From Ceratopteris richardii (Eukaryota; Streptophyta; Polypodiopsida; Polypodiales; Pteridaceae): 64,000 bases of DNA. Shown piece after piece: positions 1-10,513 of this stretch. Under the pieces are notes generated by a model, which had not been told where the DNA came from, did not search any database, and saw nothing but the letters and a program-made list of their open reading frames with translations. The DNA is taken from contig CM035416.1 of the NCBI GenBank assembly GCA_020310875.1, positions 3,393,709 to 3,457,708 of the forward strand. Direction: 5' to 3'. The stretch's first letter is position 1. Each line of letters opens with the position of its first letter. The position numbers and the translations under genes are program-made.

Positions 1-690
1 TGAGCCTCAATCCCTTCCAAGAGGCAGAATCACTAACGAGGGACAGGACACATACGAGGAACCCCCTCCTGCATGGATGAAGCAGGTAGAAGAGATGGGC
101 CACACTCACGAAGAGCGCATAGCAACTTAGATGCTGGCCATGAAAACCATTGAGGAGACCATACTCCAATCCGAATATTTCAAGCACTTGGCTACTAGGT
201 GCTTAATAACAAGTTCAGAGTTACAGTATAAGCCCTACTTTGTGCTATTGGTAGACTACAACGCTGAAATCAAAAGAGTCACCAATAGGTATCCTTCCTT
301 TGCAACACAATTCCAACCAAAGGACATCCCGGAAGAAGCTAGAATTGGTGCCATATTCCAAGCCATCTGGAGGAAAAAATTACTTGAGACCTATCCAGAG
401 ATGCTACGAACATGGGACATGCTCCCATGCATTTGAAGTATAACCCTTGCTTTGGGCCAGTGCAACAAGAAGATCATGGAAGGCATTTTCCATAAAAGTT
501 CAGAACAATACTAATTGCAAACAATGGCTAAATTACCCCTCCATTGCACCCCCAATGGGCACACCAATTGTAGCCTACATGATGGCTACTATCAGACATT
601 GGATGCCATGCTTACAACCCATGCATGATGTCGCCGTGCAGATGATGCTCAAAATCCTGGACATGATGTAAATAGTGTTCAAGACTGTAA
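1..690 (+). mobile_element. Broken fragment of an unclassified Ty3-associated reading frame
   Basis: The plus strand carries degraded coding sequence with recognisable blocks such as SFATQFQPKDIPEEARIGAI, WRKKLLETYPEMLRTW and, further on, PIVAYMMATIRHW. The last block and the WLNY motif before it match the minus-strand frame at about 14200-14880 (PTVAYMISTIRHW), where the same domain sits just inside a polypurine tract and LTR. Two divergent copies of one domain therefore exist in the window. I do not recognise the family; it has no retroviral enzyme motif and no clear membrane segment. The copy is broken in several places and runs off the left edge of the window. Homology between the two copies is seen; membership of the 3' end of a Ty3 element is inferred from the second copy. 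Confidence 0.5.
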
Positions 691-724
691 GATGCCACAT
701 TGATTTTCCACCCGAAAAAAAAGA

Positions 725-1880
725 TGTATAGGTAATAATGAAATTTTATGTTTAGGATATTTTGATCATGTCTACAAAATTTTGTAGCAATAAGTTTTTA
801 CATTCTCTCTCTAGAAAGTTGTCGCATGAAATTTGTATGTTAATTTCGAGCATGAAGATGAAGGAATCTAAAAAAGTGTTGTATGAGAGAAAGGTAGAGT
901 ACTCTTAGTAGAAAAACTTTACCTGATTGAATTCTTTATAGTTCCTATGTTTTATGTCTCATTTGGTTCCATGAAGATAGGTTAATGAAGAGATTTTTCA
1001 TGTTTTTTCATCTCTCTAGAATTTTCGATTTTACAGGGCCCAAAAGTGATATCTAGAAGCAGATTTGGACCTGAGGCGTCTCTAACAATATTGTATAGAT
1101 TTAAGAACTGAATATTTTTGTCTCTCACAAGCTCAAGCTGATTCCTCACCGTTTTTGAGTTACAGGGCTTGGAAAAGTGCCCTTTTCCAACACTTAAAAA
1201 AAAAAAAGAGAAACTTTCATTCATTCATCTTATTCATGTTCGCGGATTTAGAAAATGCACATGGGTATATAGGTTATTTTTGGGTGATTGACGTGTGTGT
1301 GTGAGTGTGTTGCAAGGATCACCTCTATTTTTGCAAGTACGATTCTTGATGGTGGACATGAAAAGTAGATGTATGGGTGGTCTGGAAGTCTTGCATGAGA
1401 CATGCGAAAAGACGCTACCTTGGAGCATGCAAATTCTAAAAAAAGTGCGGGTCTAGAAAGGCGTGATTGGTCGTGCACTAGCGAAAGGTGAAGATCCAAA
1501 AAGACGAAGACTGAGAGATAGAAAAGGAGGATGGTCATACAGTCATGATGATCATTTTTCGGCTTTTGGAATTGCGATTGAGATTGACATTGAGATTGAG
1601 ATTGAGATTATGAATGTGATTGAGATTGGGATTGAGATTGTGATTGTGATTGAGATTGGGATTGAGATCAGCTCAGGGGTGGTCGGGTGGTTGAGGCTTC
1701 ACATTGAAGCTATCTGATAGATTTTGTAATGTAGATCAGTACTACTTGTAAATCTGCACAGATAATAAATTCTCCCTCTTCTTGTTCTGCGTATAGTCTG
1801 TTTTCCTTCTTTATATCTTGTGGAGTCGAGGCCTATTATTCTGTGTGGGATTGTGATTCAAGATTAGGAGACTTGTTACA
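725..1880 (+). repeat. 5' LTR of Ty3 element D (left edge tentative)
   Basis: Non-coding DNA ending in ...TTACA at 1880, two bases before a tRNA-Met-type primer-binding site, so the right edge is well placed. The left edge is set at TGTATA (725) because it gives matching TGTA/TACA termini and about 1.16 kb, a normal length for a plant chromovirus LTR. No second LTR copy is present to confirm it. The LTR contains a GAGATT-type microsatellite. Confidence 0.45.
1572..1670. repeat. Hexanucleotide (GAGATT)n-like microsatellite
   Basis: About 100 bases of imperfect GAGATT/GTGATT units inside the LTR. The shift between GAGATT and GTGATT blocks suggests more than one round of slippage. No function is indicated. 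Confidence 0.85.
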
Positions 1881-1882
1881 AG

Positions 1883-1894
1883 TGGTATTAGAGC
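1883..1894 (+). other. Primer-binding site, tRNA-Met type
   Basis: TGGTATTAGAGC differs at one base from TGGTATCAGAGC, the complement of the plant initiator tRNA-Met 3' end. It lies two bases after the LTR end and 22 bases before the first gag codon, as expected for the start of minus-strand DNA synthesis. Confidence 0.85.
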
Positions 1895-1915
1895 AGAGTT
1901 GGATTCTGGGACAAG

Positions 1916-3664
1916 ATGCAAGCTTTGAAGAAGAAGATAGAAGAACAAGAGGAGCTTATCCGTAGATTGAATGCAGAATTACATAAGGAAAGATCCAACA
2001 AACAAAAAGAGGGTACTGCAAATGCTTCCACGGACCTCAATGATGAAGGTGGTAATGGTGCGGGCACATCGAACGCACGCAGAGCTAGATGGCAACGTGA
2101 ACCCGAAGAGAATGATGATGCAGGCGAATCTGCACTTAAGCAAGTGTTTAAAAGAGCAAAATTAAATGAATTTGATGGTGAGAAGAAAACTGGAGAGGAT
2201 CTTGAAGCATGGATTGAGGAACTTGAAGATTTCTTTGACCTGCGCGTATTTAGCGAGGAATCAAAAGCAAAGGTGACAATTATGCATCTACGTGGAGTCG
2301 CAAAACTGTGGTGGAAATCATACATACAGACAAGAACACGTGAAGGTCCGATCCTCTGGAAAGAGTTTCGAGAGCAAGCACATAATCGGTATTGTTCTCC
2401 ACATTATCGGATGGAAAAGAAAATGGAATTCTACTCTTTCAAGCAGTATGAGGATGATAGGTATAACTTGTCAGTTGAAGAATATAAGGAGAAATTTTTG
2501 CGTTTACATAAGTATGCACTAGAAGTTTATGGAGATGCCCTAAAAAGCAAGTTTATTGAGGGTTTGCGGGAAGAGCTTCACTATCAAGTAAAGGGGTCTG
2601 GATGTGTAGATTTTCTTGATGCGGTTGCAAAAGCAGAGAACTTTGAGAAGATGGAGAAGTTTACCACGAAAAAGGCATCCAAATCAAGGTTTATCTCAAC
2701 AGGACATCGACCCCCAAGACCTATTTCAATAAATCAGAATGGACAGAGATCGACTAACTCTATTAATGGTCAAGGAGGAAAAACTAAGCCGAAGCAAACA
2801 GATACACTTAAGAAGCAAGAAGTTGTGCACTGGCAACGTGATTCTGATTTCTTGGAGCGGGCTAAAAGACTAGGACTTTGTTTTCCATGTGGAGAACAAG
2901 GACATCGCACTTTTGAATGTCCAAACAAGGCCATCAACCCTTCTATGCAACCAAAGATAGCTCATCTACAAGAAGAAAACATGACAATTGAGGAAGCGGA
3001 TGATCAAGGTAAGTGTTCTAGCCCTAGACTTCAATGCATGAAAACTTCTTCTCATTCAAGGGCATCGGTGATTAGGATTATGGGGGACATATCCTCACGT
3101 AAGGTTAGTTTCTTGATTGATTTGGGTAGTACAAATTGTTTCCTTTCACTTAAGATGGCAGAAGCTTTAGGGTTGCATATTGAGATGCAGACTAAAAGAC
3201 CTGTACAGATGGCTAATGGTAGGATACACTATACTCGAGGTTGTATTGAGAATCTTGATTTTATGTTAGGAGAACATAAGTTTTTGGATACCTTCCATGT
3301 AATTGAAATGAGAGAATGTGATGTAATCATCGGAATGGACTGGTTAGTTCATAACAGTGTCGTGATTGATTGTGAAATCGGGATCCTTACTTTGAAAAAA
3401 GAAGGGAAGGAACATCATCTTGAAGGCAAGTGTAATTCAAGTTTTTCTCCTATTTCTGCAATAAAGTTGATTAGGGGTATTCGACAGGGTTGTGAGACAT
3501 ATTTGGTTTATGTGCATGACCTTCAGGAGAAGAAGAAAGAAGAGGAAATACTTGAATATGTTAGAAAACTTTTAGAAGAGTACGCAGATGTATTTCCTGA
3601 TGATTTACCAGGCATGCCTCCTCCTAGGAAAATTGACCATGCTAGACCTTTATCCAGGAAGTGA
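1916..3664 (+). CDS. Gag-protease region of Ty3 element D
   Basis: Open frame of about 582 codons starting at the first ATG after the primer site. The N-terminus is a charged coiled-coil-like stretch ([18 protein letters not shown]). The retrotransposon Gag domain follows at about residues 80-250, with VAKLWW and [12 protein letters not shown] signatures. A CCHC zinc knuckle ([14 protein letters not shown]) is near residue 323, and a retropepsin-like segment ([11 protein letters not shown], later IIGMDWL) at about 400-475. Gag forms the particle that packages element RNA, and the protease matures it. The frame is followed directly by reverse transcriptase sequence on the same strand. The element is a fossil, so expression is not implied. 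Confidence 0.85.
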   Translation: MQALKKKIEEQEELIRRLNAELHKERSNKQKEGTANASTDLNDEGGNGAGTSNARRARWQREPEENDDAGESALKQVFKRAKLNEFDGEKKTGEDLEAWIEELEDFFDLRVFSEESKAKVTIMHLRGVAKLWWKSYIQTRTREGPILWKEFREQAHNRYCSPHYRMEKKMEFYSFKQYEDDRYNLSVEEYKEKFLRLHKYALEVYGDALKSKFIEGLREELHYQVKGSGCVDFLDAVAKAENFEKMEKFTTKKASKSRFISTGHRPPRPISINQNGQRSTNSINGQGGKTKPKQTDTLKKQEVVHWQRDSDFLERAKRLGLCFPCGEQGHRTFECPNKAINPSMQPKIAHLQEENMTIEEADDQGKCSSPRLQCMKTSSHSRASVIRIMGDISSRKVSFLIDLGSTNCFLSLKMAEALGLHIEMQTKRPVQMANGRIHYTRGCIENLDFMLGEHKFLDTFHVIEMRECDVIIGMDWLVHNSVVIDCEIGILTLKKEGKEHHLEGKCNSSFSPISAIKLIRGIRQGCETYLVYVHDLQEKKKEEEILEYVRKLLEEYADVFPDDLPGMPPPRKIDHARPLSRK

Positions 3665-4436
3665 GCCTTATTCCAGAGCACCTTATAGGTTCAATATTGA
3701 TGAATTGAAAGAGTTGAAGCTCCAATTGGATGATCTATTGAAGAAGGAGTTGATAAGACCTAGTGTTTCACCTTGGGGAGCACCTGTTTTGTTTCAGAAA
3801 AAGAAAGATGGTTCATACAGACTTTGTATCGACTATAAGGGATTGAACAAGAAAACCATTAAGAACAAGTATCCACTGCCACACATAGATGAACTACTGA
3901 GTCAATTGAGTGGTGCCACAGTATTCACTAAAATTGACTTAAGATCAGGATATCATCAAATTAGAGTAAAGTCTGAGGACATACCCAAAACTGCTTTTAG
4001 AACACGATATGGTCATTATGAGTTCACGGTTTTGCCTTTTGGATTTACAAAAGCTCTTGCAACATTTATGTGTTTGATGAATAATGTGTTTCATGAATAT
4101 CTCGATGAATTTATATTAGTTTTTCTTGACGATATTTTTGTGTATTCTAAGGATGATGATGAACATGCATTGCATCTCAGGAAGACTTTACAAAAACTAA
4201 GAGAGCATAAACTATATGGTAAGATGAGTAAATGTTTTTTTGCAAAAGGGGAAGTGACTTATTTGGGGAGAGTTGTTTCTAAGGAAGGGATTCATATAGA
4301 TCCTGAGAAAGTTAAAAGAATAGTTGACTGGCCTACACCCAAAAGTGTGAGAGATGTGAGAAGCTTCCTTGGTTTGGCACAATACGAGAGGGCACCCATT
4401 AGGGAGTTTTCTCAAATCCCAAATCCTCTTACATAA
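3660..4436 (+). CDS. Reverse transcriptase region of Ty3 element D
   Basis: The translation shows the Ty3 reverse-transcriptase blocks in order: [40 protein letters not shown] and the catalytic block [11 protein letters not shown]. The connection-region motif [19 protein letters not shown] follows. This enzyme copies element RNA into DNA inside the gag particle. Its last third, from 4011, is the start of a tandem duplication whose second copy appears 1,528 bp downstream. Assignment to Ty3 rather than copia rests on the LDD-type catalytic block and on integrase lying downstream. Confidence 0.88.
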   Translation, partial: SEPYSRAPYRFNIDELKELKLQLDDLLKKELIRPSVSPWGAPVLFQKKKDGSYRLCIDYKGLNKKTIKNKYPLPHIDELLSQLSGATVFTKIDLRSGYHQIRVKSEDIPKTAFRTRYGHYEFTVLPFGFTKALATFMCLMNNVFHEYLDEFILVFLDDIFVYSKDDDEHALHLRKTLQKLREHKLYGKMSKCFFAKGEVTYLGRVVSKEGIHIDPEKVKRIVDWPTPKSVRDVRSFLGLAQYERAPIREFSQIPNPLT

Positions 4437-6722
4437 TTGACAAAGAAAAATAGAGATTTCACATGGAACCGATGAGTGTAAAAATGCGTTTGACGAATTA
4501 AAACAGAAAATTATCGAAAATTGTGTGCTAAAGATACCTGAGTTAGGGAAGCCTTTTATTGTTGCATGTGATGCTCGTGGAAGCCAAATCGGATGCGTAC
4601 TTTCACAAGAAGGGAGGGTAGTGGCTTATGAGTCAAGGAAATTAAGGAAACATGAATTAAATTATGCAACACATGACTTAGAAATGCTTGCAGTTGTTCA
4701 TGCACTTAAACATTGGAGACACTTATTGCTTGGAGTAAAGTTTGAATTGAGCACAGATCATCAGAGCCTTAAATACATATTTACTCAACCTTTACTTAAC
4801 AATAGACAAAAACGATGGATCCAATTGCTAAGTGAATATGATTTTGATATTAAATACTTAGCAGGAAAAGAACACAACGTGGCCGATGCTTTGAGTCGTA
4901 AACCCTTATGCAGTTCAATTTCTATTTTATCCTTTGATTTTTATATTGGAAAAGAATTAAAAGAAGATTTATTTTATGCAGCAATCTTGAAATTTTTGGT
5001 TATGAATCCAAGTTCTATGTTTCAGGGAAATTTTCATTTGAGAAATAATGATTTGTATTGTAATTCTCGTTTATGTATTTCTTCAGAATCTGTTTTGAAA
5101 GAAAAGATCCTGCATGACTATCATGATGCACCTTTCTCTGCACACCCTGGTTTTTCTAGAACTTATGCAAAAGTGAAAGCTTCGTCTTACTGGCCACGTA
5201 TGAAATATGATATTACAAGGTATGTGGAAGAATGTCTGAAATGTCAACAGGTTAAAGCCGAATTTAAGAGGAGTCCTGGCATGTTACAACCATTAGATGT
5301 GCCTGTTCAAAAATGGGAATCCATCTCTATGGATTTCATAACAAAGTTGCATGTGACTAGAAGTGGGCATGATACCATCTTTGTTGTTGTGGACCGTCTT
5401 ACAAAGATGGCACATTTTCTTCCCATGAGGAAAACTGATACAACTTTGCATGTTGCTAAACTTTTCATAAAAGAAATCTTTAGGTTACATGGTATACCCA
5501 CAAGTATAATTTCTGATAGGGATGCAAGCTTCACATCTGGTCATTATGAGTTCACGGTTTTGCCTTTTGGATTGAGAAATGCTCGTGCAACATTTATGTG
5601 TTTGATGAATAATGTGTTTCATGAATATCTCGATGAATTTATATTAGTTTTTCTTGACGATATTTTTGTGTATTCTAAGGATGATGATGAACATGCATTG
5701 TATCTCAAGAAGACTTTACAAAAACTAAGAGAGCATAAACTATATGGTAAGATGAGTAAATGTTTTTTTGCAAAAGGGGAAGTGACTTATTTGGGGAGAG
5801 TTGTTTCTAAGGAAGGGATTCATATAGATCCTGAGAAAGTTAAAAGCATAGTTGATTGGCCTACACCCAAATGTGTGAGAGATGTGAGAAGCTTCCTTGG
5901 TTTGGCACAATATGAGAGGGCACACATTAGGGAGTTTTCTCGAATTGCAAATCCTCTTACAGAATTGACAAAGAAAAATAGAGAGTTCACATGGAACGAT
6001 GAGTGTAAAAATGCGTTTGACGAATTAAAACAGAAAATTATCGAAAATTGTGTGCTAAAGATACCTAAGTTAGGGAAGCCTTTTATTGTTGCATGTGATG
6101 CTAGTGGAAGCCAAATCGGATGCGTACTTTCACAAGAAGGGAGGGTAGTGGCTTACGAGTCAAGGAAATTAAGGAAACATGAATTAAATTATACAACTCA
6201 TGACTTAGAAATGCTTGCAGTTGTTCATGCACTTAAACATTGGAGACACTTATTGCTTGGAGTAAAGTTTGAATTGAGAACAGATCATCAGAGCCTTAAA
6301 TACATATTTACTCAACCTCTACTTAACAATAGACAAAAACGATGGATCCAATTGCTAAGTGAATATGATTTTGATATTAAATACTTAGCAGTAAAAGAAA
6401 ACAAGGTGGCGGATTCTTTGAGTCATAAACCCTTATGCAGTTCAATTTCTATTTTATGCTCTGATTTTGATATTGGAAAAGAATTAAAAGAAGATTTATT
6501 TTATGCAGCAATCTTGAAAGTTTTGGGTATGAATCCTGGTTCTATGTTTCAGGGAAAATTTCATTTGAGAAATAATGATTTGTATTGTAATTCTTGTTTA
6601 TGTATTTCTTCAAAATCTGTTTTGAAAGAAAAGATCCTGCATGACTGTCATGATGCACCTTTCTCTGCACACCCTGGTTTTTCTAGAACTTATGCAAAAG
6701 TGAAAGCTTCGTATTACTGGCC
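4011..6722 (+). repeat. Direct duplication of 1,528 bp inside element D
   Basis: The segment beginning GGTCATTATGAG at 4011 starts again at 5539 and can be followed to about 6722, where the second copy is cut short. The copies are still very similar, so the duplication is much younger than the divergence between families in this window. The junction carries a short shared TGGTCAT, compatible with template switching during reverse transcription or with illegitimate recombination. Confidence 0.9.
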
Positions 6723-6741
6723 ATGTAGGAAAGGAACCTAA
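4525..6741 (+). CDS. RNase H-integrase region with an embedded second RT-RNase H copy
   Basis: The open frame of about 738 codons starts in RNase H (FIVACDARGSQIGCVLSQ, then STDHQSLKYIF). It continues into the integrase zinc-finger region (HDAPFSAHPGFSRTYAKVK, CLKCQQVKAEFKRSPG) and the integrase core (WESISMDFITKL, VDRLTKMAHF, IISDRDASF). At that point it enters a second copy of the reverse transcriptase C-half ([11 protein letters not shown]) and repeats RT, RNase H and the start of integrase. The unusual domain order comes from a tandem duplication, not from a new enzyme design. The frame ends where an inverted LTR fragment is attached. Confidence 0.85.
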   Translation: MLKIPELGKPFIVACDARGSQIGCVLSQEGRVVAYESRKLRKHELNYATHDLEMLAVVHALKHWRHLLLGVKFELSTDHQSLKYIFTQPLLNNRQKRWIQLLSEYDFDIKYLAGKEHNVADALSRKPLCSSISILSFDFYIGKELKEDLFYAAILKFLVMNPSSMFQGNFHLRNNDLYCNSRLCISSESVLKEKILHDYHDAPFSAHPGFSRTYAKVKASSYWPRMKYDITRYVEECLKCQQVKAEFKRSPGMLQPLDVPVQKWESISMDFITKLHVTRSGHDTIFVVVDRLTKMAHFLPMRKTDTTLHVAKLFIKEIFRLHGIPTSIISDRDASFTSGHYEFTVLPFGLRNARATFMCLMNNVFHEYLDEFILVFLDDIFVYSKDDDEHALYLKKTLQKLREHKLYGKMSKCFFAKGEVTYLGRVVSKEGIHIDPEKVKSIVDWPTPKCVRDVRSFLGLAQYERAHIREFSRIANPLTELTKKNREFTWNDECKNAFDELKQKIIENCVLKIPKLGKPFIVACDASGSQIGCVLSQEGRVVAYESRKLRKHELNYTTHDLEMLAVVHALKHWRHLLLGVKFELRTDHQSLKYIFTQPLLNNRQKRWIQLLSEYDFDIKYLAVKENKVADSLSHKPLCSSISILCSDFDIGKELKEDLFYAAILKVLGMNPGSMFQGKFHLRNNDLYCNSCLCISSKSVLKEKILHDCHDAPFSAHPGFSRTYAKVKASYYWPCRKGT

Positions 6742-7065
6742 TTTTTAACTAGGCCGGACACTAGGTCTGGAGACGGCCAAAGCTAGTCAAAAACTATAAA
6801 TCGAGCTAGAGAGCTCATTTTTGAGGGTAGCTTGTTGTAGTTTTGAACTTGTATGAGAACTTTATGGTAATAGAAGTGATTCCATTGTATTGCTCTCTTT
6901 GTTCTTGACATGTGTGCGCGTGTCTATGTATGTGTGTGCATGTTAGTGTGCTTCTCACTCACACACTTGTGCCTTCACTTGCTCGAGGTCTTCATACCAT
7001 CCTCATGTCTTCCCGGATTGACATTAAAGGAGGTGCTACTCATCACTGAGCTACAAGCTACCTTA
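6739..7065 (+). repeat. R-family LTR fragment, inverted relative to the other R copies
   Basis: This stretch is the reverse complement of about 13449-13774, down to the flanking word that reads TGTAGCTCAGTGATGAGTAG on the other copy. It is a partial LTR in plus orientation, cut on its left by element D. It contains the (CA/TG)-rich patch seen in the other R copies. Confidence 0.85.
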
Positions 7066-7478
7066 GAGTGAAGACATTCAAGATGCTGATTGGTTTCCAT
7101 ATTTGTCATACCGAGAGGAGCTTTGTGCTCCTTGCTTGCCTTTGACTCTCCATCCTGGAGGGATCGTTTCATTCAACTCAAGTTTCGAGACAAATACACC
7201 CCCGTGTGTGTTGTGCGTGACTCCATCGCCTACTGTTGGAGGATTGTCGTCGACCAACATTTTGGGAGTTTCTTCTTCTAGTTCTTCAAGTCTAGTTTGA
7301 CCAGCTCAGACTCGAGCCTCCCTTGGTGCCAAAATTGCTTTATTGCCCCTTTAAGTCTTCTCTTTTGTGCAGATTCTATCAAAGGGTTCATGAGTCAAGC
7401 CTCTATTTCCCATAGACAAGTGAAGTTGTGTTGCACCTTGGAAGTCGCTGCAGGCTCTCATGGCCGTCTCGGCTTCAT
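7066..7478 (-). other. Leader of an R-type Ty3 element, no gene seen
   Basis: No coding signature on either strand; the short open frames overlap one another and show no family motif. The position just inside the primer site at 7479 makes it the 5' leader of a minus-strand element whose body is lost to the left. Confidence 0.4.
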
Positions 7479-7495
7479 CCCCGGCAACAATGCCA
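7479..7495 (-). other. Primer-binding site, tRNA-Asp type
   Basis: On the minus strand this reads TGGCATTGTTGCCGGGG, a near match to TGGCGCCGTTGCCGGGG, the complement of the plant tRNA-Asp 3' end. It lies next to the R LTR that begins at 7500 and orients that LTR as a 5' LTR of a minus-strand element. Confidence 0.7.
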
Positions 7496-7499
7496 AATC

Positions 7500-8155
7500 T
7501 GGTGTTGCTCTAGCACAATGGCAGGTACCACGTTAAGAAGCTCCACCTCCTTAATGTCAATCCGCGAAAGAGATAGGAGTGATATGAAGATCGTGAATGC
7601 GAGATGTAGTGAGAGTGAAGGTGAGAAGCATAGAGATGCACATACAGATACGCATACACATGTAAGAGATAAGCAAGACACAATGGAAGATAGGAAAACT
7701 AGACTCTATTACTCAAGATCTCAACTACAAACTCAAAATAGCTCTAAGATCACACTAGCCAACCTCAAAAATGAGTTCTCTAGCTCTCTTTTTAGTTTTA
7801 AGACTAGTTTTGACTGGTTTCGCATCTGATGACCTGCATAATTAAAAAATAGGTTCTTGGTGCTATTTGAAGGTCTAAATGAGGTCTAAAAATAGCCAAA
7901 ATTGGTAGGCTCGTTCTAGCTAAGCTCCTCAAGCTCGAGGATTCCTTGGCTTGCACAAAATGGAGCATATAATTACAAAGTGGTTGTTCTATTTTAGATA
8001 TGATACAAGAGTGATGAAAATCACTACTGAGAGTTTTGAAAAGTATTATAAAACATATTTCTTTTGAAAAAATGATCCGCTTGGCTCCCCATTGCTTCGT
8101 TGTAATCCACCTTCACATACTTCCTCATCGTCTGTGCCTCTGGCTGCTACCAACA
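7500..8155 (-). repeat. R-family LTR (about 656 bp)
   Basis: The plus strand starts TGGTGTTGC after the tRNA-Asp primer site and ends GCTGCTACCAACA before a CCCCT tract. It aligns over most of its length with 10514-10910 and 13449-14154 (shared blocks GTTTTGACTGGTTTC, TTGGCTTGCACAAAATGGAG, AGTGATGAAAATCACT). It has a primer site on its left and an RT-bearing fragment on its right, so it may be shared by two former neighbours or have been rejoined after a deletion. Confidence 0.75.
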
Positions 8156-8164
8156 CCCCTCTGG

Positions 8165-9070
8165 CTACTGCCAACAAAGGTCTATATTGCCTTCACATGT
8201 TGGTTGTGCTAGCACACACCCAATAGCATAATTGGATGCATCCACGTGTACATGGAATGGCTTATTCCAATGTGGGATCATCAAAATTGATGTTGAACAC
8301 AAGCATTGTTTGATTTCATTGAATGATTTCTCACATTCTTCTATCCACTCAAACTTAGTCAAAATGTTGTACAAAGGCTTTGCAATGATTGCATACATGT
8401 GTATAAAGCATCGATAGTATCCACGATGCCCCATGAAAGCTTGTATTTCCTTGACATTCTTTGGCCTAGGGAGTTCAACAATGGCTTGAACCTTATCCTT
8501 ATCCATTGAGATTCCATTCTTTGACACAATGTGTCCTAGAATCTTACCTTTCTTGACCATGAAAACACACTTTTTGGGTTCACGCAGACTTGATATTCTA
8601 CATTTGTCAGAGATTTGTTTCAATTTAGGAATATGTGTTTGCCTAATGTTGGAATGGGCACATAAATCATCAACAGAGACCTTCAAGTTCTTACACATGA
8701 ACTCCTTGAATACGTGACACATCATCCATTGAAATGTAACTGGTGCATTTGTAAGCCCAAATGACATTACACAAAATGAAAATATGCCCGATTTTGTGAC
8801 GAAATCCATCTTATGCTGGTCTTTAGGGGCAATCTCTATTTGATTGTAGCCCAAGAATCCATCAAGGAAGCTGTATACTTCCTTTCTTGCTACATGTTCC
8901 AATACATGTTTAGTGATACGAAGCAGATAACTGTCTTTGATAGTGGCTGCATTGACTATTTTTCAAGTTAATGCACACACACATAGCTTTCCATTCTTTT
9001 TGGGTACTATCATAATGGGTGATACCCATTCAGTGTGCTTGCCTGATCTAAGGTTCATGAATTTGTTTCA
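8165..9070 (-). pseudogene. Ty3 reverse transcriptase fragment, broken
   Basis: Minus-strand translation gives HTEWVSP and NGKLCVCINLK, then KEVYSFLDGFLGYNQIEIA, LTNAPVTFQ and the catalytic-position block VSVDDLCAHS. ILGHIVSKNGISMDKDKV, FMGHRGYYRCFIHMYAIIAKP and the first RNase H block (VDASNYAIGCVLAQ) follow. The closest relative in the window is the RT of G1b at 53640-54420. Gag, protease and integrase are missing. The end of the fragment lies about 10 bp from the R LTR, so most of pol was lost in a deletion. Fossil with a few breaks. Confidence 0.85.
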
Positions 9071-9489
9071 TTGCGGTGCTCAATGTGAATTTTTGTCAGA
9101 CATATTCTTTCTTCCTCAATTACTTGATTCGTTTTTACTTTTCCATGGTTTCTTGTATTATCAATCAATGTACATCACGTACCATTTTTTGTTATTTGCT
9201 TAAGTTATTGCATTGTTGAGATTAAGTTCTTTTTCCCTTTGGTGTGCTTGTACTGGTGTGCTTATTCTTAAGACTGATTCCTTAGAGTGTTCTTAAGACT
9301 TGAGTTCCTATCGTCCTTGTACGTCCTACGGTTACTTCTTGTCCAAGCATCATCCCCAATCTGAGCTACTTTTTGTCGCACATCGAAAGCTTTTGATACT
9401 GATATCTCTACTTGCCCTACACCAAAAGACACAATTTCTTACAAAAAATTTGTAAACTTTTATATCAATTTTCGAGAACCCTAATTTTT
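9071..9489. other. Unassigned AT-rich DNA
   Basis: I see no coding, LTR or RNA-gene signal here. It lies between the RT fragment and the minisatellite and may be the remains of an element leader. Confidence 0.3.
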
Positions 9490-10030
9490 GTCATTGAGGC
9501 AAAATGTCATGATGGCATGAAAAGATCGTGATGGTGTGAGACCATCATGATGGTGTAGCACTATCGCAATGGTGTGACAAGATGGCGATGGTGTGAGACT
9601 ATCATGATGGCAAAGCAATGTTGTGATGGTGTGACAAGATCACGATGGTATGAGACCATCCCGATGGCATGGTTGGGCATCCTGATGGGATGGCAAGATT
9701 GCAATGCTGTGAGACTATTGTGATGGTGTGGCATGGTGTCACAATGGCAGGAGAGGATCACGATGGTGTGAGACCATCACAATGGCATGGCAGGGCATTG
9801 TGATGGTGTGATAGGATTGCAATGGTGTGAGACCATCACGAGGGTGTGAGACCGTCCTGATGGCATAGCACTGCCACGATGGTTTGAGACCATCATAATG
9901 GTGTAGCACTTTTGTGATGCCATGAGATCATCATGATGGCTTGAGCATTTTCACAATGGCATCAGACTATCGTGATGGCTTGAGCACTGTCACAATGGCA
10001 TTAGACCATCGTGATGATATGAGCCAATTG
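9490..10030. repeat. Dyad-rich minisatellite (GATGGTGTGAGACCATC type)
   Basis: About 540 bp of imperfect 18-19-bp half-units, often paired into about 37 bp. The core GATGGTGTGAGACCATCACG contains the inverted pair GATGGT/ACCATC around a 5-base loop, so each unit can fold into a small hairpin. The array lies inside (left of) a tRNA-Asp-type primer site at about 10492, in the leader position of a minus-strand R-type element. Units have drifted and are not fresh. Confidence 0.85.
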
Positions 10031-10491
10031 CAATGGTCTGAAAAAACTTGATTGGTTTTTTCATTTGTGGATTCCTAGGTACACAAGGGTGCTCTACAAG
10101 CTACAAGGGATGCACCTTTGAAAATTTTCACTTCTCAAATCTTTGTGATGGTTTGAGCAATTCGACAAAAATGGATATGGAGATGCAAAACTTTACCTGT
10201 TTTGAGTAGTTGGACCTTGTACTGAAGCTCCCTCCTATAAGAGTCACTCACAAGTGCATAGTAATCTACAATCACACTCACTCTCAATTTATCTCGCTCT
10301 CTCACAAATGAGGCAAATGATAGAATGTGGGTGGATATGCTGATTTTTTTGGGAGAGAAGGGTAAGGTGAAGGGACAGAAAATGAGGGTAGCAAAGGTGA
10401 AATGGGGAAAAACAACAACAAAACACTATCTACTACCTTCGAATGCCACTCTCCTAACACTCTTACCATCACATGTTCCTACTTGAGCTCG
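10031..10491 (-). other. Leader sequence between minisatellite and primer site, no gene seen
   Basis: No coding motif found. The stretch carries purine-rich blocks (GGGAGAGAAGGGTAAGG) and leads to the tRNA-Asp-type primer site, so it is best read as element leader. Confidence 0.35.
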
Positions 10492-10509
10492 TCCCCAACA
10501 ACGACGCTA
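10492..10509 (-). other. Degenerate tRNA-Asp primer-binding site
   Basis: The plus strand TCCCCAACAACGACGCTA is a drifted form of TCCCCGGCAACGGCGCCA, the 3' end of plant tRNA-Asp. The R LTR starts a few bases further on, which is the same arrangement as at 7479. Confidence 0.6.
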
Positions 10510-10513
10510 AATT

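Larger units (their letters stand above)
725..6737 (+). mobile_element. Ty3/gypsy element D, Del/Tekay-like, broken
   Basis: Order on the plus strand is LTR, tRNA-Met primer site, gag with zinc knuckle, protease, reverse transcriptase, RNase H and integrase, which is the Ty3 order. The tRNA-Met site and gag style fit the Del/Tekay chromoviruses, but the C-terminus that would carry a chromodomain is absent. The element stops within the integrase region at about 6737, where an inverted R-type LTR fragment begins, so no 3' LTR remains. It also holds an internal tandem duplication. It is a fossil with a few breaks. Age cannot be read because only one LTR is left. Confidence 0.85.

Noticed and set aside
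1463-1717. Small protein-coding gene with IEIEIE repeats
   Set aside because: The reading is the translation of the GAGATT microsatellite inside an LTR and has no other support.
9490-10030. Possible CRISPR-like array
   Set aside because: Units are contiguous and degenerate with no unique spacers of constant length, and the setting is plant retrotransposon DNA.
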